Shown: positions 47,491 to 56,391 of the stretch, piece by piece
How the letters are laid out: every line of letters starts with the position of its first letter
How positions within the stretch are numbered: position 1 is the first letter of the stretch
Source of the DNA: Magnetofaba australis IT-1
Lineage (GTDB): Bacteria; Pseudomonadota; Magnetococcia; Magnetococcales; Magnetococcaceae
Assembly: GCF_002109495.1 (NCBI RefSeq)
Contig: NZ_LVJN01000020.1
Span: forward strand, 1,410,300-1,474,299
Direction: 5' to 3'
DNA: 64,000 nucleotides
Notes under the pieces: model-generated
The model's database searches: none
What the model was told of the DNA's origin: nothing
Seen by the model: the letters and a program-made list of their open reading frames with translations, nothing else
Program-made: the position numbers and the translations under genes

Positions 47491-48180
47491 ATGAAGACGG
47501 CGTTGCTCGTAGCTGTGGCGATTGTCGCCCTGATCCTGGGTGGGGATTGGCTGCTCAACGGCCGCTTGACCGTGCCGGAGAAGCAGAATGGCATGGGCGT
47601 GGTTTATCTGTTCGCCATGAGCGCTTGGGTGGGATGGATCATCAACGGTCGCGTCTCGTTCGATCGATTGCAGACTCTCAAGGCCGTTGCCGGTTGGATT
47701 GCTTTGGCGGCGAGTTTGGTCCTACTGTACGGCTATCGGCATGAGTTGGGCGGCGTGAAGGATCGTTTTCTGGCGCAGCTGCTGCCCGGGCGTTATGCAG
47801 AGTCGCAGCAACCGGGACAGATGGTGATTACCCGCAGCCGCAACGGGCACTTTTTGCTCACCTTGCAGATCAATGGGCGGCCGGTGCGCTTTTTGGCTGA
47901 TACCGGCGCCAGCGATATCGTGCTGGCGCCGCAGGATGCGCGCGCAGTGGGATTTAATCCAGCGGATTTGACCTATGATCGCGTTTATCATACGGCCAAC
48001 GGACGCGGGCGCGGGGCGTCGGTCAAGTTGCGCGAAGTGGCGTTGGGCGATTTGACGCTGCATGGAGTTCCTGCGTCGGTGAATCAAGCCGCTATGCGCG
48101 AATCCTTGTTGGGAATGCGCTTTTTTAACCGTTTGCGGAGCATGCAGGTGCAGGGCGACCGCATGACGTTGCGCTGGTAA
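47491..48180 (+). CDS. Membrane-anchored retropepsin-like aspartic protease
   Basis: A 229-residue protein with two or three N-terminal hydrophobic segments (about 1-85) and a C-terminal retroviral-type aspartic protease domain. The domain has FLADTGASDIVL near 138-149, holding the catalytic DTG, and LLGMRFFNRL near the end. It fits the TIGR02281 clan AA group. GGGAGGGG lies 8 bp before ATG 47491. It is followed 10 bp later by the acylphosphatase gene. Confidence 0.87.
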   Translation: MKTALLVAVAIVALILGGDWLLNGRLTVPEKQNGMGVVYLFAMSAWVGWIINGRVSFDRLQTLKAVAGWIALAASLVLLYGYRHELGGVKDRFLAQLLPGRYAESQQPGQMVITRSRNGHFLLTLQINGRPVRFLADTGASDIVLAPQDARAVGFNPADLTYDRVYHTANGRGRGASVKLREVALGDLTLHGVPASVNQAAMRESLLGMRFFNRLRSMQVQGDRMTLRW

Positions 48181-48190
48181 GGGGTTTGAG

Positions 48191-48493
48191 ATGGAGGCAT
48201 CGCAAAGCGAGCAGAAATCTGCATGTGTGGAGTTGGTGATACGCGGACGCGTGCAGGGTGTTTGGTATCGTGGAGCCACTCAACAACAGGCGCAGAAGTT
48301 GGGGCTGAGAGGGTGGGTGCGTAATGAACCGGATGGTTCGGTGCGTGCGCTGGTGATCGGTCCGCCAGCGCAAGTGGATGCTTTGGCGCAGTGGTGTTGG
48401 CAGGGGCCGCCCATGGCGCGGGTTCAGGATGTTATTGTCTCGCTGGCGGCGATGCCGACCAATCCGCCGACTGAGTTCCGAGTTGCGAGATAA
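48191..48493 (+). CDS. acyP: Acylphosphatase
   Basis: A 100-residue cytosolic enzyme that hydrolyses acyl phosphates. The catalytic motif IRGRVQGVWYRGATQQQAQ (about 17-35) contains the phosphate-binding Arg, and GWVRNEPDGSVRALVIGP follows with the active-site Asn. It is in tandem with the protease gene and probably co-transcribed. Confidence 0.94.
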   Translation: MEASQSEQKSACVELVIRGRVQGVWYRGATQQQAQKLGLRGWVRNEPDGSVRALVIGPPAQVDALAQWCWQGPPMARVQDVIVSLAAMPTNPPTEFRVAR

Positions 48494-48676
48494 ATATTAC
48501 AAATGCGTATAAAAATGTTCCGATTGTCGATTTATACAACTATGCGCATGTTATATATAAATCTATATAAATTCAGCCATTGCGCATAGATTTGTGTATG
48601 TATTCTTGAGATCTCGCATATTTCGCAAACATGATGGATTTAATCTTTAGCGTGCGTGCTTTATGACGCGCTGCGT
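48494..48676. other. AT-rich convergent gap
   Basis: The gap between acylphosphatase and the leftward ankyrin gene is distinctly AT-rich (for example TATATATAAATCTATATAAA at 48552-48571), unlike most of the window. No hairpin with T run and no gene was found. Confidence 0.4.
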
Positions 48677-49084
48677 TTAAAAGCGCGCGCCGTGATTCAT
48701 GAGGAGATCCACCAGCTCGCCATAGCCGCGCCCTAACGCCGTGGTGAGCGGAGTGAGCAGGTTCTCGTCACAGGTATTGGGGTCGCCCTGGTGGTTGATC
48801 AGCGCTTCCGCCACGCCGCGGTGACCTTCATAGGTGGCGGCCAGAAGAGGCGTGACGCCTTGGCTGTTGACGGCGTTGGGGTTGGCGCCCTGTTCCATCA
48901 GGAATTCTGCGGCCATGGCGTGTCCGCGCACCGCCGCGTAGTGCAGGGCCGTCCAACCATCCTGGTCGGGCGAGTTCACATCGTAGGTCCCCTCCATCAA
49001 GAGATCTTCCAGTTTTTGCAGATCACCTTCGCCTGCAGCGTCATGCAGGGGGGTCTTGATGTATTGAATGTTCGGACTGGCCAT
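48677..49084 (-). CDS. Small ankyrin-repeat protein
   Basis: A 135-residue protein of about four ankyrin repeats (TPLHDAAGEGDLQKLEDLL, DGWTALHYAAVRGHAMAAEFL, GVTPLLAATYEGHRGVAEAL, LLTPLTTALGRGYGELVDLL). It has no export signal and is probably a cytoplasmic protein-binding module. GGGAG precedes ATG 49084. It is a monocistronic gene with no informative neighbours. Confidence 0.88.
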   Translation of the reverse strand: MASPNIQYIKTPLHDAAGEGDLQKLEDLLMEGTYDVNSPDQDGWTALHYAAVRGHAMAAEFLMEQGANPNAVNSQGVTPLLAATYEGHRGVAEALINHQGDPNTCDENLLTPLTTALGRGYGELVDLLMNHGARF

Positions 49085-49248
49085 GCAACATCTCCCGGAG
49101 AGTCGTTCACACCGTGAAATGGCCCAAAGGGACCAGACGGCTGGTGGGGAGAATGCAATTCATACGCCAGAAATATATGGCTGGCGTCTGCGACCAGAGG
49201 GGCTTTTGCGTCCGTGCGGGACGCAGATCTCTTGGTTTGGCGTCGGGA

Positions 49249-49707
49249 TTATGACGACTCGGACGTTTCCCGGCGCATCCAGTTGCCCAGAGTTTGTCCG
49301 TGCCACTTGCCCACGCCGCTCAAGGTGGCTTGTCCACGGCGATTGAAATTCTCGGCGATGCGGTTCCAGGACTGGCCCTCCTGGCGCAGCTTGAGGGCCT
49401 CTTGAATCAAGGCTTCCCGCTCTTGCGGCGGCAGGGCGGCGCGTTCGCCGTCTTCAGTGAGTGGGGTGGAGGAGGCCGCATCACTGTTGAGAGTGATGCT
49501 CTTGAGTTCCTCACGCACCACTTTGCGCATGCTGGCCACCAGCGGGTCGGTCTGACCGGGCTGGGTGTGCTCTTCCCAAAACTTCAGCGCCATGGCGATT
49601 ACCTCAGCTGGCGGGAGACCGGTCTGGTCGCGCAGGCGCTTGAGGCGCTCATTGCTTTCGACGTCCAGCGCCAATGCGCCGCTCTTCTCCTTCTTTTTCT
49701 TCGCCAT
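49249..49707 (-). CDS. Putative DNA-binding protein with a recombinase-linker-like C-terminus
   Basis: A 152-residue protein. The basic N-terminus and LDVESNERLKRLRDQTGLPPAEVIAMALKFW (about 14-44) look like a ribbon-helix-helix or similar small DNA-binding unit. The C-terminal LRQEGQSWNRIAENFNRRG…GKWHGQTLGNWMRR (about 108-147) resembles the helix-turn-helix of the serine-recombinase "recombinase" domain. No catalytic resolvase domain is present, so a regulator is more likely than a recombinase. AGGAGAGATG precedes ATG 49707. Confidence 0.6.
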   Translation of the reverse strand: MAKKKKEKSGALALDVESNERLKRLRDQTGLPPAEVIAMALKFWEEHTQPGQTDPLVASMRKVVREELKSITLNSDAASSTPLTEDGERAALPPQEREALIQEALKLRQEGQSWNRIAENFNRRGQATLSGVGKWHGQTLGNWMRRETSESS

Positions 49708-49990
49708 GGCTCATCTCTCCTGGGCTGAGGTGGTAATGCTTTATCCTCTCTGATGCGCGCCGTTGCATCAAGGATTGAGGATGTCTGTTGATTGGGAAAA
49801 TCTTGCCAGTCATGTAGGGAAATGGCGAAGCATTCGGAAAAATATGCCCTGTGAATTTCCTGGTGGGAGGAGGGAGTCTTGTGAATACATGCTTTTAGAA
49901 TGATGGCGCTATATTTGCATGTTGTGATCGAAGCGATCGCCGCCTCAAGAGCGGCAGGCGTTGTTCCGTACCAACCTGTGGAGCGTCAAC

Positions 49991-50224
49991 ATGGAAAACA
50001 AACAGAAACTACGCAAAAGCCTGACTCGTCTGGAGAACCTCAATCGGACGGAGATGGACTATCGCGCCGCCCTGGCCACCCTCAATGACACGCAGCTGGC
50101 CAAAGTTGAAAAGTTGGATGATATCGGTCGCTTGTCTGAGTATGAAGCCGAAGAGCTCGATGACATCATGGGCGATTTGTATGACTTTCTCTCCGCAGGT
50201 GGACAGGCCCAACTCCGCGCGTAA
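49991..50224 (+). CDS. Small hypothetical acidic protein
   Basis: A 77-residue, helical, acidic protein (LRKSLTRLENLNRTEMDYRAAL…ELDDIMGDLYDFLSAGG). There is no signal sequence or Cys. No strong Shine-Dalgarno site precedes ATG 49991. The family is not recognised; the charge distribution and absence of stop codons support coding. A hairpin follows shortly after the stop. Confidence 0.5.
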   Translation: MENKQKLRKSLTRLENLNRTEMDYRAALATLNDTQLAKVEKLDDIGRLSEYEAEELDDIMGDLYDFLSAGGQAQLRA

Positions 50225-50239
50225 TTGAGTCAGCAAAAA

Positions 50240-50279
50240 AGCGCAAAAAAAGAGGCGCCGAAACGCGCGCCTTTGCGCT
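50240..50279 (+). terminator. Stem-loop after the small acidic protein gene
   Basis: Outer arms AGCGCAAA (50240-50247) and TTTGCGCT (50272-50279) and an inner GGCGC/GCGCC stem make a long imperfect hairpin. It lacks a clean T tail, so it may terminate or stabilise transcripts. Confidence 0.45.
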
Positions 50280-50374
50280 ATTCTGTTCCGACGTAACAGG
50301 GTGAGGGAATCATCCGGGCGGGTTGGCGAACACTCTGTCCGCCGACTGACCCACAATCGGGATGGAATCGCGTT

Positions 50375-50698
50375 ATGGAGCATCAGGGTAGCGGCGTCTG
50401 CTGGCATTGCGGCGCTCTGTTGGGCGGCAATGATTTTGGCCGGAGCGACGTCTGTCCGCACTGTGGTCGCGCCACACGCGCCTGCATGGGCTGCCGATTT
50501 TACGATCCGGCCTCTTATAATGAGTGCGCTGAACCCGTGGCGGAACGGGTGGTGGAGAAAGAGGACAGCACTTTTTGCGACTGGTTTAAACCACGTCGCC
50601 CCTCTTTAAAAGACGCCATGGGCGGCAGCGCGCGCCCGGACCCCAAAGCGGAAGCGCGCGCGGCGCGCGAAGCGGCGGAGGCGCTGTTCAAGAAATGA
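50375..50698 (+). CDS. Zinc-ribbon protein
   Basis: A 107-residue protein with three CxxC pairs: CWHCG (9-13), CPHCG (27-31) and CMGC (37-40), plus two later Cys, suggesting bound zinc. The C-terminal part is charged and Ala-rich. Its TGA overlaps the ATG of the Rel/SpoT-like gene by 4 bp (ATGA), so the two are coupled. The family is not named, and a partner role for the Rel-like protein would be inference. Confidence 0.7.
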   Translation: MEHQGSGVCWHCGALLGGNDFGRSDVCPHCGRATRACMGCRFYDPASYNECAEPVAERVVEKEDSTFCDWFKPRRPSLKDAMGGSARPDPKAEARAAREAAEALFKK

Positions 50699-52752
50699 GC
50701 AGCGCGTACGCCAACGACGTCGCTTCCGACGGCTCCAGTTCGCCCGAGACGCACCCCGAAGATGGGTTCGCCGAAGGCGGCGATGGCATCGCCGTTACCG
50801 GCGAACGCTGGGATGGCGCCGGCGATGCGGGAACTGCGTTGCTGGAGGGGCCGTTTGGCCCCATGTTGCTCAAACAGATTCAAGAGTTGGTGGATCACTG
50901 CCGCGTCAATCATGGCGAGGAGGCGGCGCAGAAGACTCATCGCTCGGCGATGCTGGCGTGTAAGTATCACGCCAAGCAGTTTCGCAAAGTGGATGGCGCG
51001 CCCTACGTCACCCACTGCATCAGTGTGGCCAAACACTGTCTGAGCTGGGGCCTCAATGACGTCACCGCCATCTGTGCGGCGCTCTTGCATGACGTCATCG
51101 AAGACGCCTCAGACCAGGGACCGGAGGAGGATATTCTCTCCATCGGTGAGGATGTGCTGGAGCTGGTGCAGGCGCTGTCCAAAATCCGCAATCTCCAGAC
51201 CGGCGCCGGCGACATGCCCGCCACCTATCGCCGTATCCTCAGCGCCGCCGCCAAAGACATTCGCGTGCTGGTGGTCAAGACCTTCGACGTTCTGCACAAC
51301 TCCGAAACCCTCAACGTTCACAAACCCGAAAAAGCCAAAGCCAAGGCCAGCATCGGCTTGATCTATGTGGGCGTGGCGCGGCGGCTTGGCATCATGATGC
51401 TGGCCGATGCGCTCATCGATCGCTTGCTGCCGCATCTGATGCCGGTGCAGTACAATCGCGCCAAAAAGAGTCTGCGCACGCTGCAGAATCAAGGCGCCGA
51501 GTCCATGGACCGGCTCACCCGTCACGCCGCGCTGGTGATGGGCGAGGGGATGGCCACCGACTTTGTGTTGGAGCCGCGCAAGCTGGCCGACTACTTCCAT
51601 CTGGCGGAGAAGCCCGGCACCGGCACCTTGCAACGGGTGGGGTGGCCCGCCTATCGGCTCAAACTGTTGGTGGAGAACGATGAAGCCGCCTGGCGCGTGC
51701 TGGGTAAAATGCACGGTCTGTTTGGCCCCCTGCCGCGCCATGTGCGCGACTATCTCAATGCGCCGCGGGTGAATGGCTATCGCGCCTTGGCCACGCGCAT
51801 TGTGTGGGACGGTCTGCCGGTCTCGGTGCACGTGGTGCGCAAACGAGACGATGAGTCCAATCGCTTGGGCATTCTCGCCAAGTGGGGCGAGTCGGGTCCC
51901 GATACCGCCCGCTACATGCGTCTGTTGGGCACTTTGGGCGATAGCGACCTGCGTATGTCCGAGGTGCACGCCCATGTGCTGCCCGACCTGCTGGACGTCT
52001 ACTCCCCCAAAGGCGCGCGCTTGACCTTCCCGGTGGGCTCACGGGTGGTGGATTTCGCCTATCTGGTGCACACCGAAATCGGCGACCACTGCACCGGCGC
52101 CCACGTCAATGGCATCAAGCGTCCGCCGGACCATCCGCTGGCCGATGGCGATGTGGTCTCCGTCATCACCTCCAATAACGCCCGTCCCCAACGAGGCTGG
52201 TTGGAGTTTGTCAAAACCGCGCGCGCGCGCACCCTGATCAAAAAAGCGCTGCATGAGGGCAATACCCAGATTCACGGCATCAAACGCAACAGCGACGGCT
52301 CCTTCCTGGTGCATGATCTGACCGGCGCGGACATTCTCTGGTCCAACTGCTGTCTGCCCGCGCCGGGCGTCGACATTATTGGCCGCTTGTCCGGCGATGG
52401 ACGCTGGATCGTGCACCGCGCCCAATGCGAGAAAACCCGCCATGGCGGCCACTGGGGCGGTGGCGCGTGGAGCGATAAGACTCTCAACAGTCCACCGCCC
52501 ATCCTCACCGTGCAACTGCTTATGGCGTTTGACTCGCCCAATATGGCGGCGCTGTTCGCCTATTTTGAGTCCCATGACATCGCCTGTCTGCAAGTGCACA
52601 GCAAGAGCCGTTCAGCGCGCAACACGCTGGTGACGCTGGATCTGCGCTTCCCCAATCTCTCCGACGTCGACGACGCCTTGGAGGAGATCACCAAACTTCC
52701 CGGCGGGCGCAGCGTCTATGCGTACGTGTGGGCGGAAAAAAGCAACGGTTGA
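50695..52752 (+). CDS. Rel/SpoT-like protein with degenerate synthetase region
   Basis: A 685-residue protein with the long-RSH order. The HD hydrolase domain (about 60-260) has YVTHCISVA, LLHDVIED and FDVLHNSETL, so the metal-binding His and Asp are mostly kept. The region equivalent to the synthetase (about 310-400) lacks the catalytic RxKxxxS segment, and the usual EIQIR is read as SVHVVRK. A TGS domain follows (DVYSPKGARLTFPVGSRVVDFAYLVHTEIG, about 430-459). (p)ppGpp hydrolysis is possible and synthesis unlikely. It may be a second, specialised Rel protein. It is coupled to the zinc-ribbon gene. Confidence 0.85.
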   Translation: MSSAYANDVASDGSSSPETHPEDGFAEGGDGIAVTGERWDGAGDAGTALLEGPFGPMLLKQIQELVDHCRVNHGEEAAQKTHRSAMLACKYHAKQFRKVDGAPYVTHCISVAKHCLSWGLNDVTAICAALLHDVIEDASDQGPEEDILSIGEDVLELVQALSKIRNLQTGAGDMPATYRRILSAAAKDIRVLVVKTFDVLHNSETLNVHKPEKAKAKASIGLIYVGVARRLGIMMLADALIDRLLPHLMPVQYNRAKKSLRTLQNQGAESMDRLTRHAALVMGEGMATDFVLEPRKLADYFHLAEKPGTGTLQRVGWPAYRLKLLVENDEAAWRVLGKMHGLFGPLPRHVRDYLNAPRVNGYRALATRIVWDGLPVSVHVVRKRDDESNRLGILAKWGESGPDTARYMRLLGTLGDSDLRMSEVHAHVLPDLLDVYSPKGARLTFPVGSRVVDFAYLVHTEIGDHCTGAHVNGIKRPPDHPLADGDVVSVITSNNARPQRGWLEFVKTARARTLIKKALHEGNTQIHGIKRNSDGSFLVHDLTGADILWSNCCLPAPGVDIIGRLSGDGRWIVHRAQCEKTRHGGHWGGGAWSDKTLNSPPPILTVQLLMAFDSPNMAALFAYFESHDIACLQVHSKSRSARNTLVTLDLRFPNLSDVDDALEEITKLPGGRSVYAYVWAEKSNG

Positions 52753-52756
52753 AACC

Positions 52757-53524
52757 ATGCGATTGGCTTGTTGGAACGTGAACTCACTAAATGTGCGCCT
52801 GCCGCATGTGCAGGAGTGGTTGGCTGAGAATCCGGTGGATGTGCTGTGTCTGCAAGAGACCAAGCTGGTGGATGAGAAATTCCCCGCATTGGCGCTGCAG
52901 GAGTTGGGCTATCACGTCTGGTATACCGGCCAGAAAACCTATAATGGCGTAGCGCTGCTTAGTCGCCTGGAGGGCGTCGATCCGGTCTATGATCTGCCCG
53001 GTGTGGATGCGGCGCAAAAGCGCTTTCTGGCCGTGACCATCAATGGGGTGCGTGTGGTCAATGTCTATATCCCCAACGGATCCAGCGTGGGGTCGGACAA
53101 GTACGACTACAAGCTGCAGTGGCTGGAGGCGTTGCAGGAGTTTCTGGCTGATGAACTCACGCGGCATGACAAATTGGCGCTGCTTGGGGATTACAATATC
53201 GCCCCGGATGATCGCGATGTGCATGACCCCGCCGCCTGGGCCGACGGCGTGCTGGTCTCCGAGCCCGAGCGCGCGGCGTTTGGCAAACTTCAGCAACTGG
53301 GCTTGAGCGACGCCTTCCGGGTGGGCAATGACGAGGCGGGCTGGTTCAGCTGGTGGGACTACCGACAAGGCGCGTTCCGCCGCAACATGGGGCTGCGCAT
53401 CGACCATATTCTGGTCACAGATGCGCTGCGTGGCGCGCTGCAGAATTGCCATATCGACAAAACGCCGCGCGCCTGGGAGCGTCCATCGGACCATGCGCCG
53501 GTGATCGCGGAGTTCTCCCTATGA
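52757..53524 (+). CDS. xthA: Exodeoxyribonuclease III
   Basis: A 255-residue AP endonuclease of the EEP family for base excision repair. Motifs are LACWNVNSLNVRLPH at the N-terminus, LCLQETKL (about 31-38) with the metal-binding Glu, LLGDYNIAPDDRD (about 150-162), and SDHAPVIAEF at the end with the catalytic His. ATG 52757 lies 5 bp after the Rel-like stop. Its stop overlaps the next gene by 4 bp. Confidence 0.95.
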   Translation: MRLACWNVNSLNVRLPHVQEWLAENPVDVLCLQETKLVDEKFPALALQELGYHVWYTGQKTYNGVALLSRLEGVDPVYDLPGVDAAQKRFLAVTINGVRVVNVYIPNGSSVGSDKYDYKLQWLEALQEFLADELTRHDKLALLGDYNIAPDDRDVHDPAAWADGVLVSEPERAAFGKLQQLGLSDAFRVGNDEAGWFSWWDYRQGAFRRNMGLRIDHILVTDALRGALQNCHIDKTPRAWERPSDHAPVIAEFSL

Positions 53525-53925
53525 TGACGCCGGGCGGCGATGCGGAGAAGTCGCGTCTCCTGCGCGCGTGGCGCAAATTGAGCCCCGATGCGCGCAAAAG
53601 CGTGATTCGTTTTGCCGAGTTTCTGCACCAGGAGCAGCAGCAGGACGCGCGCGCCGCGCAGCATGCGCCTTCGGCTATGGAGCCTCTTGCCATCCCTGCC
53701 CCCGCTAAAGAGACCTCGGTGGCGGCGCTCAAGCGGTTGAAAAAAAGCTATCCCATGATCGAAGCGGACGCCGCGCTGCTGGATGACGCCTCCAAGTTGC
53801 TTATGGAACGCATGATGGGGGGCGATGACGCCGAGGTGATTCCAAAATTGGAGCGCTTGTTTGCACAGCGCTATACCGACTGGCGCGCGCAGCAGGCGGA
53901 GATTACTCCATCCGTCCCGGAATGA
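53521..53925 (+). CDS. Hypothetical protein downstream of xthA
   Basis: A 134-residue soluble protein. The N-terminal helix pattern LRAWRKLSPDARKSVIRFAEFLHQEQ resembles small regulatory or toxin-antitoxin-associated helices. The rest is helical and charged, with LLDDASKLLMERMMGGDDAEVI. There is no Cys motif or signal. It overlaps xthA by 4 bp and the convergent membrane gene by 23 bp. The function is unknown. Confidence 0.6.
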   Translation: MMTPGGDAEKSRLLRAWRKLSPDARKSVIRFAEFLHQEQQQDARAAQHAPSAMEPLAIPAPAKETSVAALKRLKKSYPMIEADAALLDDASKLLMERMMGGDDAEVIPKLERLFAQRYTDWRAQQAEITPSVPE

Positions 53926-54226
53926 TGCGGCCATCCTCCAGTCGGGGTGTGTGATAGGTTTTGGGCGGCGGCTCGCTGGTGGCGCTGATGCGCCAAATCA
54001 GCAGCAGGACAAACAGCGCCGCCAGTCCCAAAAACGCGCGTTTGACCCACGGGCTCTGCATCCAGTCCGGTTGTGGGTATTCGGCGTCCTGGGTGATATC
54101 CTCCGCCTCCAGCGTGGCGTCCTTGGACTGCGTCGGAAACAGACGCTTCCACAGCCAAGTCATCAGTCGCGCGGATAACAGGGCAAGGAAGGCCCCGAGA
54201 AAGATCAGGAAAAGTGCGCGGGTCAT
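53903..54226 (-). CDS. Small membrane protein
   Basis: A 107-residue protein with two hydrophobic segments (about 3-27 and 65-83) separated by an acidic loop (SKDATLEAEDITQDAEYPQP). ATG 54226 is used because the longer frame from 54274 adds only an Arg-rich stretch. Its 3' end overlaps the convergent gene by 23 bp. The family is not recognised. Confidence 0.6.
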   Translation of the reverse strand: MTRALFLIFLGAFLALLSARLMTWLWKRLFPTQSKDATLEAEDITQDAEYPQPDWMQSPWVKRAFLGLAALFVLLLIWRISATSEPPPKTYHTPRLEDGRIIPGRME

Positions 54227-54338
54227 GGCTGCGGGTTCCAATCTGCGCCGCCTGCGTGCGGCATTGGGTTGCATCTATGCGCCAAGTGGCGCGTTATCTG
54301 TTGATTCACTATAGCAAAACAGCGGTCGAGGGAACATC

Positions 54339-54566
54339 ATGGGCGATATGCATCCGGTGGTGGCGTTTTTGGAGGCGGGCGAGCATCGCATTTGCCACTG
54401 CGGCGAGTCGGAGACCTTTCCGGTGTGTGATGGCGAGCAGGACGCCTCCGCCTGTCGCAAGGCGGCGGTGATCACTGTGGATAAGGATAAGTATGTGCCC
54501 ATCTGCCAGTGTGGGCGCTCCAGCTCTATGCCGGTGTGTGATGGTCGTCACGGATATGCGGAATAG
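54339..54566 (+). CDS. Double CDGSH iron-sulfur-domain protein
   Basis: A 75-residue protein with two CDGSH-type [2Fe-2S] motifs: CHCGESETFPVCDGEQ (about 21-36) and CQCGRSSSMPVCDGRH (about 57-72). The second keeps the ligand His. In the first the residue after CDG-E is Gln, so its cluster may be altered or absent. Its role in redox or iron metabolism is unknown. It precedes the malic enzyme gene by 74 bp. Confidence 0.85.
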   Translation: MGDMHPVVAFLEAGEHRICHCGESETFPVCDGEQDASACRKAAVITVDKDKYVPICQCGRSSSMPVCDGRHGYAE

Positions 54567-54640
54567 AAGCGGGCGTTAACCGCCTGATTGTTGTTGCCGG
54601 TGCGCGGCGTGGGTCTGAGTGAGTCGAGGGAGTTGGTGAG

Positions 54641-56314
54641 ATGTCGGATACAGTGGAAAACTATGATGCGGAGAAACTCCAGGCCCTGACCGGTCACGCC
54701 AGCCCCATGGATATTCTGCACGATCCATCGCAGAACAAAGGGGTGGCGTTTACCCATGAGGAGCGTGAGCGGCTCTGTTTGCGGGGGCTGCTGCCGCCGC
54801 GCCCGCTCTCCATGGAGGCGCAACTGGAGCGGGTCAAGGCCAACTTCTTCAGCAAGCCCAACAATCTGGAGAAGTATATCTTCCTGACCGCGTTGCAGGA
54901 GCGCAACGAAACCCTGTTCTACCGCTTTGTGCGCGAGAATATCGAACAGACCCTGCCCATCATCTACACTCCCACCGTAGGCGAGGCGTGTCAGACCTAC
55001 AGCCAGATCTTCCGTCGCCCTCAAGGCATGTTCATCTCCCTGGAGGATCGCGGCCACGTGCGCGAGCTGCTGGGCAACTGGGAGCATAAGGACGTGCGCG
55101 TCATTGTGGTGACCGACGGCAGCCGCATTCTGGGGTTGGGCGATCAGGGCGCCAACGGCATGGGCATTCCGGTGGGCAAGTTGGCTCTCTATACCGCGTG
55201 TGCTGGGATTCCGCCCATTCACTGTCTGCCCATCACCATCGACGTAGGCACCAATAATGAAGATCTGCTCAATGACCCCCTCTATGTGGGGCTGCAGCAC
55301 AAACGCGTGGGCGGCGACGACTATGACGGATTGATTGAGGAGTTCGTGCAGGCGGTGGGCGACGCCTTCCCCCGCGCCATGATTCAGTTTGAGGACTTCT
55401 CCAACGACAACGCCTTCCGTCTGCTGGACAAGTACCGTAACCGCGTGTGCGCATTCAATGATGATATCCAGGGCACCGCTGCGGTGGCGCTGGCGGGCCT
55501 GCTGGCCTCTTTGCGCATCACTGAAGGCGAACTGAAACGGCAGAAATTTCTCTTTATGGGCGCAGGCAGCGCCGGGTTCGGCATCGCCGATCTGATTCTG
55601 TTGGCCATGGAGCAGCAGGGGATGCCCCGGGAAGAGGGGCTTAAGCGCTTCCGCTTTATGGACTCGCGCGGGGTGGTGACGCGTCAACGGGATGACCTGA
55701 CGGGACGCAAAGGCGAATTTGCCTGCGACGATGCGCCTGAAAAGGATCTGGAGAAGGTGGTGGAGAGCTTCCAGCCCACCGCGTTGATCGGCGTCTCCGG
55801 TCGTGGCGGGGCCTTCTATGAAGAGGTGGTGCGGGCCATGGCGCGCATCAATCAACGTCCCATCATCTTTGCGCTCTCCAATCCCACCAGCAAAGCCGAG
55901 TGCACTGCCGAGCAGTGCTACAGCTGGACTGAAGGGCGCGGCGTGTTCGCCAGCGGCAGCCCGTTTGACCCGGTTACCTGGCAGGGCAAAACCTTCGTGC
56001 CGGGGCAGGGCAACAACGCTTACTGCTTCCCGGGCATTGGCCTGGGGGTGATCATGTGTCAGGCCAAGCATGTCACCGATGAGATGTTCCTGGTGGCGGC
56101 GCAGACCCTGGCGGAGATCACCGATGAGGCGGATCTCAACAAAGGGCGCGTTTACCCCTCGTTGCAGGATATCCGCGCAGTGTCGTTGAAAACCGCTTTG
56201 GCCGTGATTAAAGTGGCGGAAGAGCGTGGTTTGGCGAAGACGCCGCTGGGTGAAAACGCCGAAGAACGGACCCGTTCCTGGATGTGCAGCGCGCGCTACA
56301 GGAGCTATGTATAA
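54641..56314 (+). CDS. maeA: NAD-dependent malic enzyme
   Basis: A 557-residue enzyme oxidatively decarboxylating malate to pyruvate. The N-terminal malic domain has PIIYTPTVGEACQTYSQIFRRPQGM (about 106-130), the active-site region has VVTDGSRILGLGDQGANGMGIPVGKLALYTACAGI, and the NAD domain has FMGAGSAGFGIADLIL near 306-321. The length fits the SfcA/MaeA group. GGAG lies well upstream of ATG 54641. Monocistronic. Confidence 0.94.
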   Translation: MSDTVENYDAEKLQALTGHASPMDILHDPSQNKGVAFTHEERERLCLRGLLPPRPLSMEAQLERVKANFFSKPNNLEKYIFLTALQERNETLFYRFVRENIEQTLPIIYTPTVGEACQTYSQIFRRPQGMFISLEDRGHVRELLGNWEHKDVRVIVVTDGSRILGLGDQGANGMGIPVGKLALYTACAGIPPIHCLPITIDVGTNNEDLLNDPLYVGLQHKRVGGDDYDGLIEEFVQAVGDAFPRAMIQFEDFSNDNAFRLLDKYRNRVCAFNDDIQGTAAVALAGLLASLRITEGELKRQKFLFMGAGSAGFGIADLILLAMEQQGMPREEGLKRFRFMDSRGVVTRQRDDLTGRKGEFACDDAPEKDLEKVVESFQPTALIGVSGRGGAFYEEVVRAMARINQRPIIFALSNPTSKAECTAEQCYSWTEGRGVFASGSPFDPVTWQGKTFVPGQGNNAYCFPGIGLGVIMCQAKHVTDEMFLVAAQTLAEITDEADLNKGRVYPSLQDIRAVSLKTALAVIKVAEERGLAKTPLGENAEERTRSWMCSARYRSYV

Positions 56315-56381
56315 ATATAAGTTTAATAAAATCCTAATATTAGGATATCCTGTTTCAGATCTGTTGCATCTGTTACAGAAG

Positions 56382-56391
56382 TTTTGCAAAA
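56382..56391. promoter_or_regulatory. Conserved TTTTGCAAAA palindrome, unit 1
   Basis: A 10-bp palindrome 102 bp before the first peptide gene. Together with GTGAGTTG and GTCTAA further down it is conserved in the second unit, while intervening bases differ. It could be an operator or part of the promoter. Confidence 0.4.
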
